Assembly: GCA_030674915.1 (NCBI GenBank)
Contig: JASXSV010000018.1
Location: 1 to 64,000 of the forward strand
Reading direction: 5' to 3'
Source: Candidatus Endonucleibacter bathymodioli
Lineage (GTDB): Bacteria; Pseudomonadota; Gammaproteobacteria; Pseudomonadales; Endozoicomonadaceae
DNA length: 64,000 nt
Program-made: the position numbers and the translations under genes
In this document: one piece after another, positions 48,872-58,350 of the stretch
Layout: each line of letters starts with the position of its first letter
Position numbering within the stretch: position 1 is the first letter of the stretch
Notes under the pieces: generated by a model
Told to the model about the DNA's origin: nothing
The model's database searches: none
What the model saw: the letters and a program-made list of their open reading frames with translations, nothing else

Positions 48872-49864
48872 CTAGTGGGTAAGCAAATTAGGACATTGTT
48901 TACTCTGTTCAATGTCAGTAAGGTTTTGTAATGTTGTTTTTGCAATATTTTCTAAAGCATTAGTTGTAAAGAATGCTTGGTGACCAGTAATAAGAACATT
49001 TGAGAATGTTAGTAATCTAGCGAGAATGTCATCTCCAATTATTTTATTTGATACGTCTTCAAAAAACAAGCCAGCTTCTTCTTCGTAGGTATCTAATCCC
49101 AAATACCCTATTTTTCCAGACTTAAGGCTTTTTATGACTGAAGTAGTATCTATTAATGCTCCTCTACTAGTGTTAATTAACATAACGCCATCTTTCATGA
49201 GTGATATGCTTTTTTCATTAATGAAGTGGTGAGAGTTAGGAGTTAATGGGCAGTGTATACTAATAATATCTGATTTTTTTAATAATGTTTCTAAGTCAGA
49301 GTAGATAACACCATTTTTTAGGCATTCCTCATTTTCATAGGGGTCATAAGCTAACACAGTACAACCAAAACCCCGCATGATTTTGCAAAATATTGAACCG
49401 ATTTTCCCTGTTCCAACCACGCCAACAGTTTTTGTGTTGAGATTAAAGCCAAGTAATCCTTCCAACAAAAAATTACCTTCTCTTACTCGATTGTAGGATT
49501 TATATATTTTTCTATTTAAGGCTAAAATCAAAGTCACGGCATGCTCTGCCACCCCGTGAGGGGAGTATTCAGGAACACGAACAACTTCAATATTGAGAGT
49601 AGATGCAGCAGAAATATTGACATTATTAAAACCTGCGCAGCGTAGGGCAACAGTTCTAATTTCTAAGTCAGACAGTTTTCTGAGACACTTTTCATCCAAC
49701 TCATCATTCACAAAAGCGCATACAGCATGGCATCCTTTTGCCAGTGCTGCTGTCATGGAGTTAAGGTGCTCTTCTATAAAAAAAAGATCATGTTTGAACT
49801 TGTTATTTTCTTGGAGAAAATATTTTTTATCCCACGATTTTGTACCAAATATTGCTATTTTCAT
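48872..49864 (-). CDS. ldhA: D-2-hydroxyacid dehydrogenase, D-lactate dehydrogenase type
   Basis: Probably reduces pyruvate to D-lactate with NADH in fermentation. 330 residues from the ATG at 49,864 (AAGGAG nine bases before). MKIAIFGTKSWDKKYF is the LdhA N-terminus. VPEYSPHGVAEHAV and the Rossmann motif VGVVGTGKIG follow, then YDPYEN. The catalytic Arg lies in LINTSRGALID, Glu in the LDTYEEEAG region, His in ITGHQAFFT. An 8-bp tandem array lies 69-108 bp upstream. Substrate is inferred from family similarity. Confidence 0.88.
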   Translation of the reverse strand: MKIAIFGTKSWDKKYFLQENNKFKHDLFFIEEHLNSMTAALAKGCHAVCAFVNDELDEKCLRKLSDLEIRTVALRCAGFNNVNISAASTLNIEVVRVPEYSPHGVAEHAVTLILALNRKIYKSYNRVREGNFLLEGLLGFNLNTKTVGVVGTGKIGSIFCKIMRGFGCTVLAYDPYENEECLKNGVIYSDLETLLKKSDIISIHCPLTPNSHHFINEKSISLMKDGVMLINTSRGALIDTTSVIKSLKSGKIGYLGLDTYEEEAGLFFEDVSNKIIGDDILARLLTFSNVLITGHQAFFTTNALENIAKTTLQNLTDIEQSKQCPNLLTH

Positions 49865-49932
49865 ATGTATTTTCTCCTTTGAAATTATGCTTTGACGCAT
49901 GTCTTCGCTTGCGGTAGTTTAGATTAATGAGT

Positions 49933-49972
49933 GCTGTTTTGCTGTTTTGCTGTTTTGCTGTTTTGCTGTTTT
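49933..49972 (-). repeat. 8-bp tandem repeat (GCTGTTTT)5 upstream of ldhA
   Basis: Five perfect units, given in plus-strand reading, in the presumed promoter region of the D-lactate dehydrogenase gene. Units can be gained or lost by slippage. Confidence 0.9.
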
Positions 49973-50129
49973 GTTGCCTAGTTGATCCTTAAGGGAGAGT
50001 GGTATAAGTCAGTGGCTAGCACGAATAATTTGGGTTATGTGACAAAGGTTTTTTACGTGTTGATGTTTTGCCATAATATGATCTACTTTGTTGAGTTCTG
50101 CTGAGGTATCATAGAGTTAAACATAATTA

Positions 50130-51497
50130 TTAGTGAGGAATATGTTTTCTCCAACGGCAACCTGTGGCGTGCTGTTCAAGACAATATTCTTCGGTATCAT
50201 CAGTAAATTCATAATCATGGATCGTAGTACCACAATCATCACAGTGTACCTCGTAAGGTTCTCCGTTGCTAGTGAATCCAGAGGTAGATAATGCTTCTGG
50301 TCTTAAGATTGCATCATCAGGCCATTCAATACCAGTCCTATTTTCTCTGTGCGTAAAAGTATGTAATCTCCGCATAAACGGGTTGCTTTGCGGTGCAGGA
50401 GATGTTTCTATTATTCGAATTTTACTTAGAATTAGTGGATGACCAGATGGCCAATGATAAGAGGGACTATTTTTTTGCTGAATGTAATCTATTACTTCTT
50501 GAGGAGTACTGGGATCACAGTTTTCGCGAATAAGGTCACTGTCTAATGTATCCATATCAATAAATATAGGTTGTGTGTAACCGTACGGAGTTACTGCAAC
50601 AGTTTCTGGGTACCGAGGATCGGCAGGCAAACATTCGGTATGTTCTAATGCATTGGTATCATCCTCTGATGATGTGGGATGGTCTAAATACCTCAATTTG
50701 AACGGTAATCTAGGGTGCATACTTGGCCATTGAATATGGGGCCGAGAATACATTTCTTTTCCTGTTCTAGTAATATTCATATCTTCAAGTGCTTGTGCTA
50801 GATGTGCCCTGATTACACGCTCTCGCTTTGGTTCGCTTGGATCTATACCTCGGATACTGCTACTTCTACAGGGCATAAAGTGTCCAGGTTTATTTTCCAG
50901 TGGATATACGGGCCTTTGTTTTTGTCTTGTTAGTGGAAAATGATAATTGTTATTGTTATTTTGCCTGCATTTGTTTTCTGATGCATTAACTACGGGTGGG
51001 GTTGAATATGTTTCGGTATTATTGTTTATGATGTTGTCAGTGGTGATAGATTTTATGATGTAATTATTAGAGTTAGAAGAGCTATTATTATTGATATAAG
51101 ATATTTTTTCTATATTATTTTTTGTAAAGTTGTTGCTGTTTTCGATCTCGTAACTTGTATTACGTGTCTCTTTTAGGAATTTTTCCTCGTAAATAGAATG
51201 GTATTCCACATATTCATTATACATTTCTATTTTTGAGTCTATTAAAGAAGAATCTAAGAATGTTAAGAAAGTATTCTCGTCACTTAACTGTTTACTAGTG
51301 TGGTAGTAATTAAGACTGTCATTGTGTATATTGTTTAGACGTGCAGAATAATTGTCGTTATTGATAACTTTACGACCTTTATAATAAATGAGGTTTTGCG
51401 TATTTTGAGTCTCTTGAGTCTCTTGAGTCTCTTGAGTCTCTTGAGTATATGGAGTAGTGATACTTAAGAACGTAGTGTTTAATATACTTTGGGGCAT
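50130..51497 (-). CDS. BIR-domain (inhibitor-of-apoptosis-like) protein (455 aa)
   Basis: Excellent start: AAGGAG seven bases before ATG. The N-terminal third is low complexity: a TQE repeat at 18-35 encoded by 9-bp tandem units, then Asn/Ser/Tyr-rich. Two related segments, HIQWPSMHPRLPFKLRYLD (254-272) and SYHWPSGHPLILSKIRIIE (346-364), form an internal repeat of unknown role. The C-terminus (376-449) reads as a BIR domain: MRRLHTFTHRENRTGIEWPD, LRPEALSTSGFTSNGEPYEV, HCDDCGTTIHDY, then EQHATGC. Zinc ligands would be Cys419, Cys422, His443 and Cys447. Spacing after the second Cys (20, then 3) differs from the usual C-x2-C-x16-H-x6-C, so the fold is probable, not proven. No RING or CARD is seen. 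BIR proteins are otherwise eukaryotic or viral; transfer from a host is likely. No signal peptide. Confidence 0.8.
   Translation of the reverse strand: MPQSILNTTFLSITTPYTQETQETQETQETQNTQNLIYYKGRKVINNDNYSARLNNIHNDSLNYYHTSKQLSDENTFLTFLDSSLIDSKIEMYNEYVEYHSIYEEKFLKETRNTSYEIENSNNFTKNNIEKISYINNNSSSNSNNYIIKSITTDNIINNNTETYSTPPVVNASENKCRQNNNNNYHFPLTRQKQRPVYPLENKPGHFMPCRSSSIRGIDPSEPKRERVIRAHLAQALEDMNITRTGKEMYSRPHIQWPSMHPRLPFKLRYLDHPTSSEDDTNALEHTECLPADPRYPETVAVTPYGYTQPIFIDMDTLDSDLIRENCDPSTPQEVIDYIQQKNSPSYHWPSGHPLILSKIRIIETSPAPQSNPFMRRLHTFTHRENRTGIEWPDDAILRPEALSTSGFTSNGEPYEVHCDDCGTTIHDYEFTDDTEEYCLEQHATGCRWRKHIPH
51405..51440 (-). repeat. 9-bp coding tandem repeat in the BIR gene
   Basis: Four perfect TTGAGTCTC units (plus-strand reading) and a partial fifth, encoding the TQE repeat. 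Unit changes keep the frame, so they alter length, not expression. Confidence 0.9.
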
Positions 51498-52237
51498 AGC
51501 TTGACTCCTTTGAATATATGTTTTTGTCGTTATCTAAATAAATTATATTGCCATTCTTCTTACAGATGTCATTAGGAAATAAACTAACTAAACTCCATGA
51601 CATGACATGACCTGAGGTAGTAGATCATTGAGGTGAATTAGCCGTTAATAACCTCATGCACTGTGGATGAGGACATAACTCTTTATTATATCATATTTGA
51701 CAATATAAAACATAACTAAAGTGATGAAGTTAGTTAGTATTGCTGTCTTTTATGTTAAGTTCTAAGATCGTGACGGATGGAGTACTAAAATATTTAGGCA
51801 TGTTATTGAAAAACAGTGATCATTACTAGAATAAGATAAATATGATGGCAAGAAGAAAAAGTAAAGAAATAATCCTGTCGAATAAGAGTAAACTTCTATA
51901 TAGCATGCAGTTAAAATGCTGAAAGCAACTATAATGTAAATAGCAATTGGGTTACGTACTATTTCTTTTAATCAATACTACCGTCCGGCCATCGTAACAT
52001 GAATGGAAATATCTTTTGAGAAAACTCATTAAATATCAGTTTACATTGGCGGTTGTAGGCGTTAGCCACCCTAACTTATTTGATATTGTAGGAGAGTAAG
52101 GCCTAGCTAGGTTGTGTCCTTAATTGATGCCAGTATACAGATGCCGAGATATAAGTCTAGTTATCATGCGAAATAATTCTTAATTATGCATTAATATAAT
52201 CTTTCCGTAAGATAATGTGATCCAGTTATATATTTTT
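51498..52237. other. spacer upstream of the BIR gene, no gene seen
   Basis: About 740 bp, AT-rich. It holds the promoter of the BIR gene, though no box is clear enough to call. Confidence 0.45.
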
Positions 52238-52372
52238 ATATACCTATAGCCTTTGAAAGAGTTAGGTTGTTGACTGCTTGCACTCATCAAAATTACTACT
52301 ACACCCATAGGCTCATGGGGGGGGTAGCTGGTTATTAGCCTACACATACCTTCAATGGTAACTGGTATGATA
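52238..52372 (-). repeat. dispersed intergenic repeat copy, well preserved
   Basis: Reverse orientation. The right edge CACATACCTTCAATGGTAAC continues to TGGTAT. The inner part has TTGACTGCTTGCACTCATCA and CCCATAGGCTCATGG. Confidence 0.8.
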
Positions 52373-52387
52373 GGAACCCGGATATGG

Positions 52388-53974
52388 TTAGAAAGCAGCA
52401 GCAATTAAGGCTTTGGTATATGGGTTTTTAGGGGATTGAAATATCTGCTTTGTGTCCCCAACTTCAATTAAATGACCAGATTTCATAACCAAAATACTAT
52501 GGCTCATGGCCTTTACTACTGCGAGATCATGACTTATGAATATATAGCTAATACCGTATTGTTTTTGTAATTCGCGCAGTAATTCTATAATTTGTGACTG
52601 AACGGTACGATCGAGAGCAGAGGTTGGTTCATCAAGAATAATAAGCTTTGGCTTAAGCACTATTGCTCTGGCAATGGCTATTCTTTGTCGTTGTCCACCT
52701 GAGAACTCATGGGGGTATCGGTGACCGCACTCGGGGTCAAGTCCCACATCTTTTAAGGCGTGAATAATAGTTTTATCCAAGTCAATATCATTAATTGTGT
52801 TGTGGATGTTTAACCCTTCTCCGATAAGGTCTGCAATAGTCATTCTAGGACTGAGGCTGCCGTATGGGTCTTGGAAAACAATTTGCATTGCTTTTCTTAG
52901 TGGGCGGTATTTTTTTTGTGACATTGAATGAATAAATTCATCCTGAAAAGTAATAACACCGCTTGATTGAATCAGCTTTAGAATAGCTAGACCCACGGTG
53001 GTTTTTCCTGAACCGGATTCACCTACAATACCCAAGGTTTCTCCTTGTCTTACCATAAAAGAAAGGTCTGTGACGGCTTTAATATGATCAACGGTTTTCT
53101 GGAAGAACCCTTTTCTAATAGGAAACCATATTTTCAGGTTATCGCACTTTAGCAATATCGGCTGCGATGGGCTGAAACTTGCAGGGCTTCCTGAAGGTTC
53201 TGCTTCTAGTAGATCTAAAGTGTAAGGGTGGTGAGGATTCGTGAATAAGTCTTCTGTTGGGCCACTCTCAACAACTAGGCCATTGTGCATAACACAAATA
53301 GTATCAGAGACATGGCGAATTAAATTCAGGTCATGACTGATAAATAAAATTGCCATACCCAGTTTTTGCTGAAGACTATGTAATAGTTCTAAAACCTGTC
53401 TCTGAACGGTCACATCTAGTGCTGTAGTTGGCTCATCAGCGATCAATAGCTTCGGCTCGCAGGCCAGAGCAGTGGCAATCATTGCTCGTTGTCGTTGACC
53501 ACCAGAAAGTTCATGGGGATAAGAACTCATACGTTGTTTGGCATTATTAATACCCACTAATTCCAGTAATTCAAGAGCGCGGTTAGATGCTTGGGAAGGG
53601 GAGAGGCCAAGATGTAGAGTGAGAACTTCGCAGATTTGCTTTTCTATTCTGTGCAAAGGGTTCAGGGCGGTCATTGGTTCCTGAAAAATCATACTGATTT
53701 GGTGCCCTCTGACCATACGGATTGCATCAGAGGACATCGTCGTCAATTCCTCACCGTTGAAATTTATGCTCCCATTGACTATGGCGTTATCTGGCAGTAA
53801 TTTAAGAATGCTCATGGCTGTAATGGATTTGCCTGATCCGGACTCGCCAACCAAGCCCATGGTTTGGCCTTCACATAGTTGCAATGAAACATCTTTTAAC
53901 GCCTGCACGGAGGTAGAGTCATTTTGTCGAAAGCTAACGCTTAGGTTTTTGATGGTGAGTAATGGCTTATTCAT
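52388..53974 (-). CDS. yejF: peptide ABC transporter, fused ATP-binding protein
   Basis: Powers oligopeptide import. 528 residues with two complete nucleotide-binding domains in one chain, as in E. coli YejF. First: Walker A GESGSGKS, signature LSGGQRQR, Walker B LLIADEPTTAL. Second: GESGSGKT, FSGGQRQR, LIILDEPTSAL. Each has the oligopeptide-binding C-terminal extension (HHPYTLDLL; KNPYTKALI). Last gene of the yej operon. Its start codon follows the yejE stop directly. Confidence 0.93.
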   Translation of the reverse strand: MNKPLLTIKNLSVSFRQNDSTSVQALKDVSLQLCEGQTMGLVGESGSGKSITAMSILKLLPDNAIVNGSINFNGEELTTMSSDAIRMVRGHQISMIFQEPMTALNPLHRIEKQICEVLTLHLGLSPSQASNRALELLELVGINNAKQRMSSYPHELSGGQRQRAMIATALACEPKLLIADEPTTALDVTVQRQVLELLHSLQQKLGMAILFISHDLNLIRHVSDTICVMHNGLVVESGPTEDLFTNPHHPYTLDLLEAEPSGSPASFSPSQPILLKCDNLKIWFPIRKGFFQKTVDHIKAVTDLSFMVRQGETLGIVGESGSGKTTVGLAILKLIQSSGVITFQDEFIHSMSQKKYRPLRKAMQIVFQDPYGSLSPRMTIADLIGEGLNIHNTINDIDLDKTIIHALKDVGLDPECGHRYPHEFSGGQRQRIAIARAIVLKPKLIILDEPTSALDRTVQSQIIELLRELQKQYGISYIFISHDLAVVKAMSHSILVMKSGHLIEVGDTKQIFQSPKNPYTKALIAAAF

Positions 53975-53975
53975 G

Positions 53976-55013
53976 CTAATGACTCATATAGTATTTTCTG
54001 GGGTCTAGTGCATCTCTGGTTGCTTCACCGATAAATACCAGAAGAATCAACATAATTGACATAACTAAAAAGGCTGTAATACCCAGCCATGGAGCTTGAA
54101 GATTATTTTTCCCTTGGGCAATTAATTCGCCAAGGGATGGAGAACCTGCAGGAAGGCCAAATCCAAGAAAGTCTAGTGATGTCAGTGTTGTAATAGCTCC
54201 GGTTAAAATAAAAGGTAAAAAGGTAACAGTGGCTATCATGGCATTGGGTAAAATATGACGCAACATAAGCCTGATGTTATCCATACCTAAAGCTCTGGCA
54301 GCTCTAACATATTCAAGATTCCGGCTTTTTAGAAACTCGGCTCTGACAACATCGACTAATGTCATCCATTGAAATAATGACATTATGCCTAGTAACCACC
54401 AGAAACTTGGCTCAACAAAGCTTGAGAGAATAATCAGCAAGTAAAGGCTGGGCATACCAGACCAGATTTCTATGAAACGTTGACCGATAAGGTCTATTTT
54501 GCCTCCGTAGAATCCTTGAAAGGCTCCGGCAGCAACACCCACGGTACTGCTAATTAAGGTTAGTATTAATCCAAACAGAATGGATATTCGAAAACCGTAT
54601 ATAACTCGTGCAAGAACATCTCGACCTTGGTCATCAGTACCTAGCAAGTTTTCAGCAGAAGGTGGGGCAGGGGCCATGCGATTATAGTTAATTGTATCAT
54701 AACTATAACGAATAGGAGGCCAAAACATCCAGCCGTTTTTTTCTATTAATTCTTTGGCGTAATCTTGTCGGTAATCTGTTTCGAGCTGAAAATCACCACC
54801 AAATGTAGTTTCTGGATAAATATTGATAATAGGTAGATATAAACTGTTATTGTAATATATAAACAATGGTTTGTTATTGGCTATTAACTCAGCAAATCCG
54901 GTTAGGGTGAGCAAAAGTATAAAGATAGAAAGTGAATAATATCCTCTTTTATTAGACTTAAAGTTTTGCCAGCGGCGAAGGTTGAGAGGGTTTGAAAGCC
55001 ATCTTATATTCAT
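53976..55013 (-). CDS. yejE: peptide ABC transporter permease
   Basis: Inner-membrane permease, second of the pair. About 345 residues from the ATG at 55,013 (an upstream TTG at 55,034 overlaps yejB). First helix GYYSLSIFILLLTLTGFAEL, the Yej-type periplasmic insert NNKPLFIYYNNSLYLP, NLLGTDDQGRDVLARVIYGF, and the ATPase-contact (EAA) loop near RAARALGMDNIRLMLRHILP. Four bases after yejB. Confidence 0.93.
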   Translation of the reverse strand: MNIRWLSNPLNLRRWQNFKSNKRGYYSLSIFILLLTLTGFAELIANNKPLFIYYNNSLYLPIINIYPETTFGGDFQLETDYRQDYAKELIEKNGWMFWPPIRYSYDTINYNRMAPAPPSAENLLGTDDQGRDVLARVIYGFRISILFGLILTLISSTVGVAAGAFQGFYGGKIDLIGQRFIEIWSGMPSLYLLIILSSFVEPSFWWLLGIMSLFQWMTLVDVVRAEFLKSRNLEYVRAARALGMDNIRLMLRHILPNAMIATVTFLPFILTGAITTLTSLDFLGFGLPAGSPSLGELIAQGKNNLQAPWLGITAFLVMSIMLILLVFIGEATRDALDPRKYYMSH

Positions 55014-55017
55014 CGTG

Positions 55018-56106
55018 TTAGTCTCTGGCTTCAAAGTCTATTCTGGGATCGACCAGCACATAAGCTAAGTCTCCTAATAGTTTTATGATCATGCCAATGA
55101 GGGTAAATATAAAAAGGGAACCAAAAACAACTGGATAGTCTCGGTTAATGGCCGCTTCGTAACTAAGAAGTCCTAAGCCATCCAGTGAAAAAATAATTTC
55201 TATTAGTAGGGAGTTGGTGAGCAATATCCCAATTAATGCGGATGGAAAGCCAGATATAACTATTAACATGGCGTTTCGGAAAATATGACCATATAGAACC
55301 TGGTTTTCATCTAGCCCTTTTGCCCGTGCTGTTTGCACATATTGACGGTGAACTTCATCAAGAAACGAGTTTTTAGTTAACATTGTTAGAGTGGCAAAGC
55401 CGCTGATGACTATACAGAAAATTGGTAGCACCATGTGCCATGAGTAATCTATTATTTTTTCGATAAGTGGTAGCTGCTCGAAATCGTCTGATGTCAGTCC
55501 TCGCAAGGGGAAAATATTCCAGTAACTGCCTCCGGCCAGTAGAACTATAAGTAAAATAGCAAGTAAGAAACTGGGTATGGCATAGCCAGTGGTAATCACG
55601 GCGCTGGACCAGATGTCAAAACGGCTACCGTGTCTTATAGCTTTCCTTATACCAAGGGGAATAGAAATAAAATAAATCAGTAGAGTGCTCCAAAGTCCTA
55701 GAGAGATGGAAACTGGTAGTTTGTCTTTGATAAGGTCAATGACTTTGGCATCTCGAAAGAAGGAGTCGCCAAAATTAAGGGTTAGATAGTTGCCAATCAT
55801 TTGGAAAAAACGTTCATGGGCTGGCTTATCAAATCCGTATAATTGTTCAATATCGCGAACTAGCTCCTGGTCTAGTCCTCTGCGTCCCCTATACTGATGA
55901 GACTCATCTAAAGACAGCTGCTGCATCTCACCACTGCTGGAGCCATTGATGCGGCTGATAGCGCTGGTGTCAAATCCTTCAAGCCGCGCTATCATTTGTT
56001 CTACAGGACCACCAGGAGCGGCTTGAATAATAACGAAGTTAAGCAGCAATATGCCGAAGAGTGTCGGTACCATTAAGGCCATGCGACGTAGTATGTAACT
56101 GCTCAT
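55018..56106 (-). CDS. yejB: peptide ABC transporter permease
   Basis: First permease. 362 residues from the ATG at 56,106 (MSSYILRRMALMVPTLFGIL), with GGAGG nine bases before. QAAPGGPVEQM and QTARAKGLDENQVLYGHIFR (EAA loop) are typical. Its start overlaps the stop of the upstream binding-protein gene (ATGA), so translation is coupled. The longer frame to 56,136 is a shadow. Confidence 0.93.
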   Translation of the reverse strand: MSSYILRRMALMVPTLFGILLLNFVIIQAAPGGPVEQMIARLEGFDTSAISRINGSSSGEMQQLSLDESHQYRGRRGLDQELVRDIEQLYGFDKPAHERFFQMIGNYLTLNFGDSFFRDAKVIDLIKDKLPVSISLGLWSTLLIYFISIPLGIRKAIRHGSRFDIWSSAVITTGYAIPSFLLAILLIVLLAGGSYWNIFPLRGLTSDDFEQLPLIEKIIDYSWHMVLPIFCIVISGFATLTMLTKNSFLDEVHRQYVQTARAKGLDENQVLYGHIFRNAMLIVISGFPSALIGILLTNSLLIEIIFSLDGLGLLSYEAAINRDYPVVFGSLFIFTLIGMIIKLLGDLAYVLVDPRIDFEARD

Positions 56107-58061
56107 GATTTTTTCCTCCATGCTTTTGTCCGCCAAACATAGGCTAGAAAGAGTAATCCGAACAGGATAGCTATAGCTATTATGTCGTGTTTTTTTGAAT
56201 GGCTACCATTTATTGAAGAAACAGTGGATTTATGATAAAGGCTGGTGTCGCTTGTACTGTCTACCCACCATGTTTCAAAGTCGAAGACGTAGAGGGGGTT
56301 GCTCTCTGGGTGTTTTAGGTCCTTCGAGTAAACTACTCGTACTCCTGGGAGATACCAGTGAGGAATTATATAGTTGCCCCAAAGAAGTGTACGGTCGAGA
56401 GCTTTTACTGCTGTGGTTAATTGCTCTCTTGATGGCGCCTTGATGATATGTTCAATCAGGTTGTCGACAACAGCAGACCTTATCCCCATCAGGTTTTTGC
56501 TGCCTGGGACGGAGGCGTATTGACTGCCCCAGAATTCAAGTTGTTCATTGCCTGGACTGCTAGATTGCGGTATCAGGGTTGTTGTCATATCAAAGTCTAG
56601 AGCTCTAGTTCGGTGTATGTATTGAGAGACATCAACAGTTCTGATATTTACACTAATGCCTATTTTCTGAAGATTCTTTTTAAAGAGGAGAGAAGCCCGT
56701 TCCATGGCAGGACTCATGAGTAGAAGTTCAAATTCGAAGGGTTGTTGATTGGAATTTTTTAATATACCGTTTTTTAATTGCCAGCCTTCTTGCCGAAGGA
56801 GGTTCAGTGCGCTATTGAGCTGATTACGAATGTTCCCAGAACCGTCAGAAACAGGGAGTGTATAGGCTTGGGTAAATAGCTTCGAGGGAAGAAGTTTTTT
56901 AAAAGGAGTAAGTAATGCTAGTTCTTCTTTCGAAGGAAGACCTGTTGCCTCCATGTCAGAGTTAGAAAAGTAGCTTGTTGATCTGTTGTAGCCATTGTAG
57001 AAGAGATTTTGGTTAAGCCACTCAAAATCCATGGCATAAATGAGTGCCTTTCTAGTCATTACGTTTGAAAAGAATGGTTTTCTGGTATTGAAAGCAAACC
57101 CTTGCATGCCTTTAGGTGCAATGGTTTTAATTGTTTCTTTTTTTAGTCGTCCAGACTTTTTTGTAGCGTATTCATAGGCTGTCGCCCAGTTTTTAGCTAT
57201 AGGTTCTTGGCGGAAATCATACTCACCGGCTTTAAGTGCTTCTGTAGCAATATTATTATCTTTGTAATAGTCGTAACGCCGGATATTGACGTTATGGTGT
57301 CCTTTTTTTACTGGGAGATCCCTGGCCCAGTAATTTTCAACCAGTTTGTAGGTAATTTGTTTGCCGGCGTCTACAGACAATATCTGGTAAGGGCCACTGC
57401 CTAAAGGGATGTTCAGGTTGGCGGCCTCAAAATCATTTTCCTTCTTTTCCCAGAAATGCTTGGGTAGTATCGATAGCTGGCTAACAATGAAGGGAAGCTC
57501 TTGGTTTCGTGTGGTTTTAAATGTGAACCGAACTGTCAATGGATTAATAATATCAACAGTTTTTACACCGTCGTAGTATGTAGAGTAGAAAATAGAGCCT
57601 TTTGTGATTAACAAGTTAAAGCTAAAGTGAACATCTTCTGCGGTAATGGCATGTCCATCGTGAAATCTGGCGTTTTTGTTAAGGAAGAAGGTGATACTGC
57701 TGTTGTCGTCAGCTAGAGAAACGGCCTCTGCTATTAATGGGTACATTGAGAAAGGCTCGTCATGGCTTTGAACCATAAGAGAGTCATAAATGAGCTGGAT
57801 GCCGGCAGCGGAGGCTCCCTTTTGTATATAAGGATTTAGGCTGTCAAAGGTACCAATAGAGGCCATTTTGACGGTTCCTCCTTTTGGTGCAAGGGGGTTG
57901 GCATAGGAAAAGTGGGTGAATCCCTGCGAATATTTTGGGGTGTCGTGAAAACTAAGGGATGTGTCATTTTGCTTAGCCAAGCTTTGAGCCATAGGTAGCA
58001 GGAAACTGAAGGCAATGACCAAGCAAGGCCGTTTAACCATTTGCACAAGGAAGGCTATCAT
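56103..58061 (-). CDS. peptide-binding protein of the yej system, membrane-tethered
   Basis: 652 residues, family 5 extracellular solute-binding protein close to YejA. Signal region KRPCLVIAFSFLLPMAQSLA; HDTPKYSQGFTHFSYANPLA; GTFDSLNPYIQKGASAAGIQ; RFHDGHAITAEDVHFSFNLL. Unlike YejA it ends in a membrane helix (HDIIAIAILFGLLFLAYVW) with a basic tail RTKAWRKKS. It is therefore likely anchored to the inner membrane next to its permease. Translationally coupled to yejB. It is a paralogue of the next gene (56,103 and 58,351 products share the same motifs). Confidence 0.9.
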   Translation of the reverse strand: MIAFLVQMVKRPCLVIAFSFLLPMAQSLAKQNDTSLSFHDTPKYSQGFTHFSYANPLAPKGGTVKMASIGTFDSLNPYIQKGASAAGIQLIYDSLMVQSHDEPFSMYPLIAEAVSLADDNSSITFFLNKNARFHDGHAITAEDVHFSFNLLITKGSIFYSTYYDGVKTVDIINPLTVRFTFKTTRNQELPFIVSQLSILPKHFWEKKENDFEAANLNIPLGSGPYQILSVDAGKQITYKLVENYWARDLPVKKGHHNVNIRRYDYYKDNNIATEALKAGEYDFRQEPIAKNWATAYEYATKKSGRLKKETIKTIAPKGMQGFAFNTRKPFFSNVMTRKALIYAMDFEWLNQNLFYNGYNRSTSYFSNSDMEATGLPSKEELALLTPFKKLLPSKLFTQAYTLPVSDGSGNIRNQLNSALNLLRQEGWQLKNGILKNSNQQPFEFELLLMSPAMERASLLFKKNLQKIGISVNIRTVDVSQYIHRTRALDFDMTTTLIPQSSSPGNEQLEFWGSQYASVPGSKNLMGIRSAVVDNLIEHIIKAPSREQLTTAVKALDRTLLWGNYIIPHWYLPGVRVVYSKDLKHPESNPLYVFDFETWWVDSTSDTSLYHKSTVSSINGSHSKKHDIIAIAILFGLLFLAYVWRTKAWRKKS

Positions 58062-58283
58062 AATAAACCTGATACGTGATTGTTATATGTTCGTTTACCT
58101 GAAGACTCTAAGTGTTGGTTCTGTTCTCTCTTACCGTCCGTTTTTATCGACATATACATTTGGTAAGAGAGTAACTTGAGCACTTGAGTCAAGTCGTTAT
58201 ACTAACCTGTTCTTGTTGTGTTGTATGCTATTTGAATCCGAAAAGTTAGCCTTTGTTTTAACAGCGAAAAAATTTCATCATAT

Positions 58284-58348
58284 ATCAGTTACCATTGAAA
58301 GGAGAGAGCAGTCAACAGTCTCACACTTTCAAGGGGAAGGGAATAGGA
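58284..58348 (+). repeat. dispersed repeat copy, internally deleted
   Basis: CAGTTACCATTGAAAGGAG joins directly to GAGCAGTCAACAGTCTCACA and TTTCAAGGGGAAGGG, so the middle of about 60 bp is missing. It shows both edges in one short stretch. The spacer between the two binding-protein genes (58,062-58,350) holds no gene. Confidence 0.75.
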
Positions 58349-58350
58349 TG

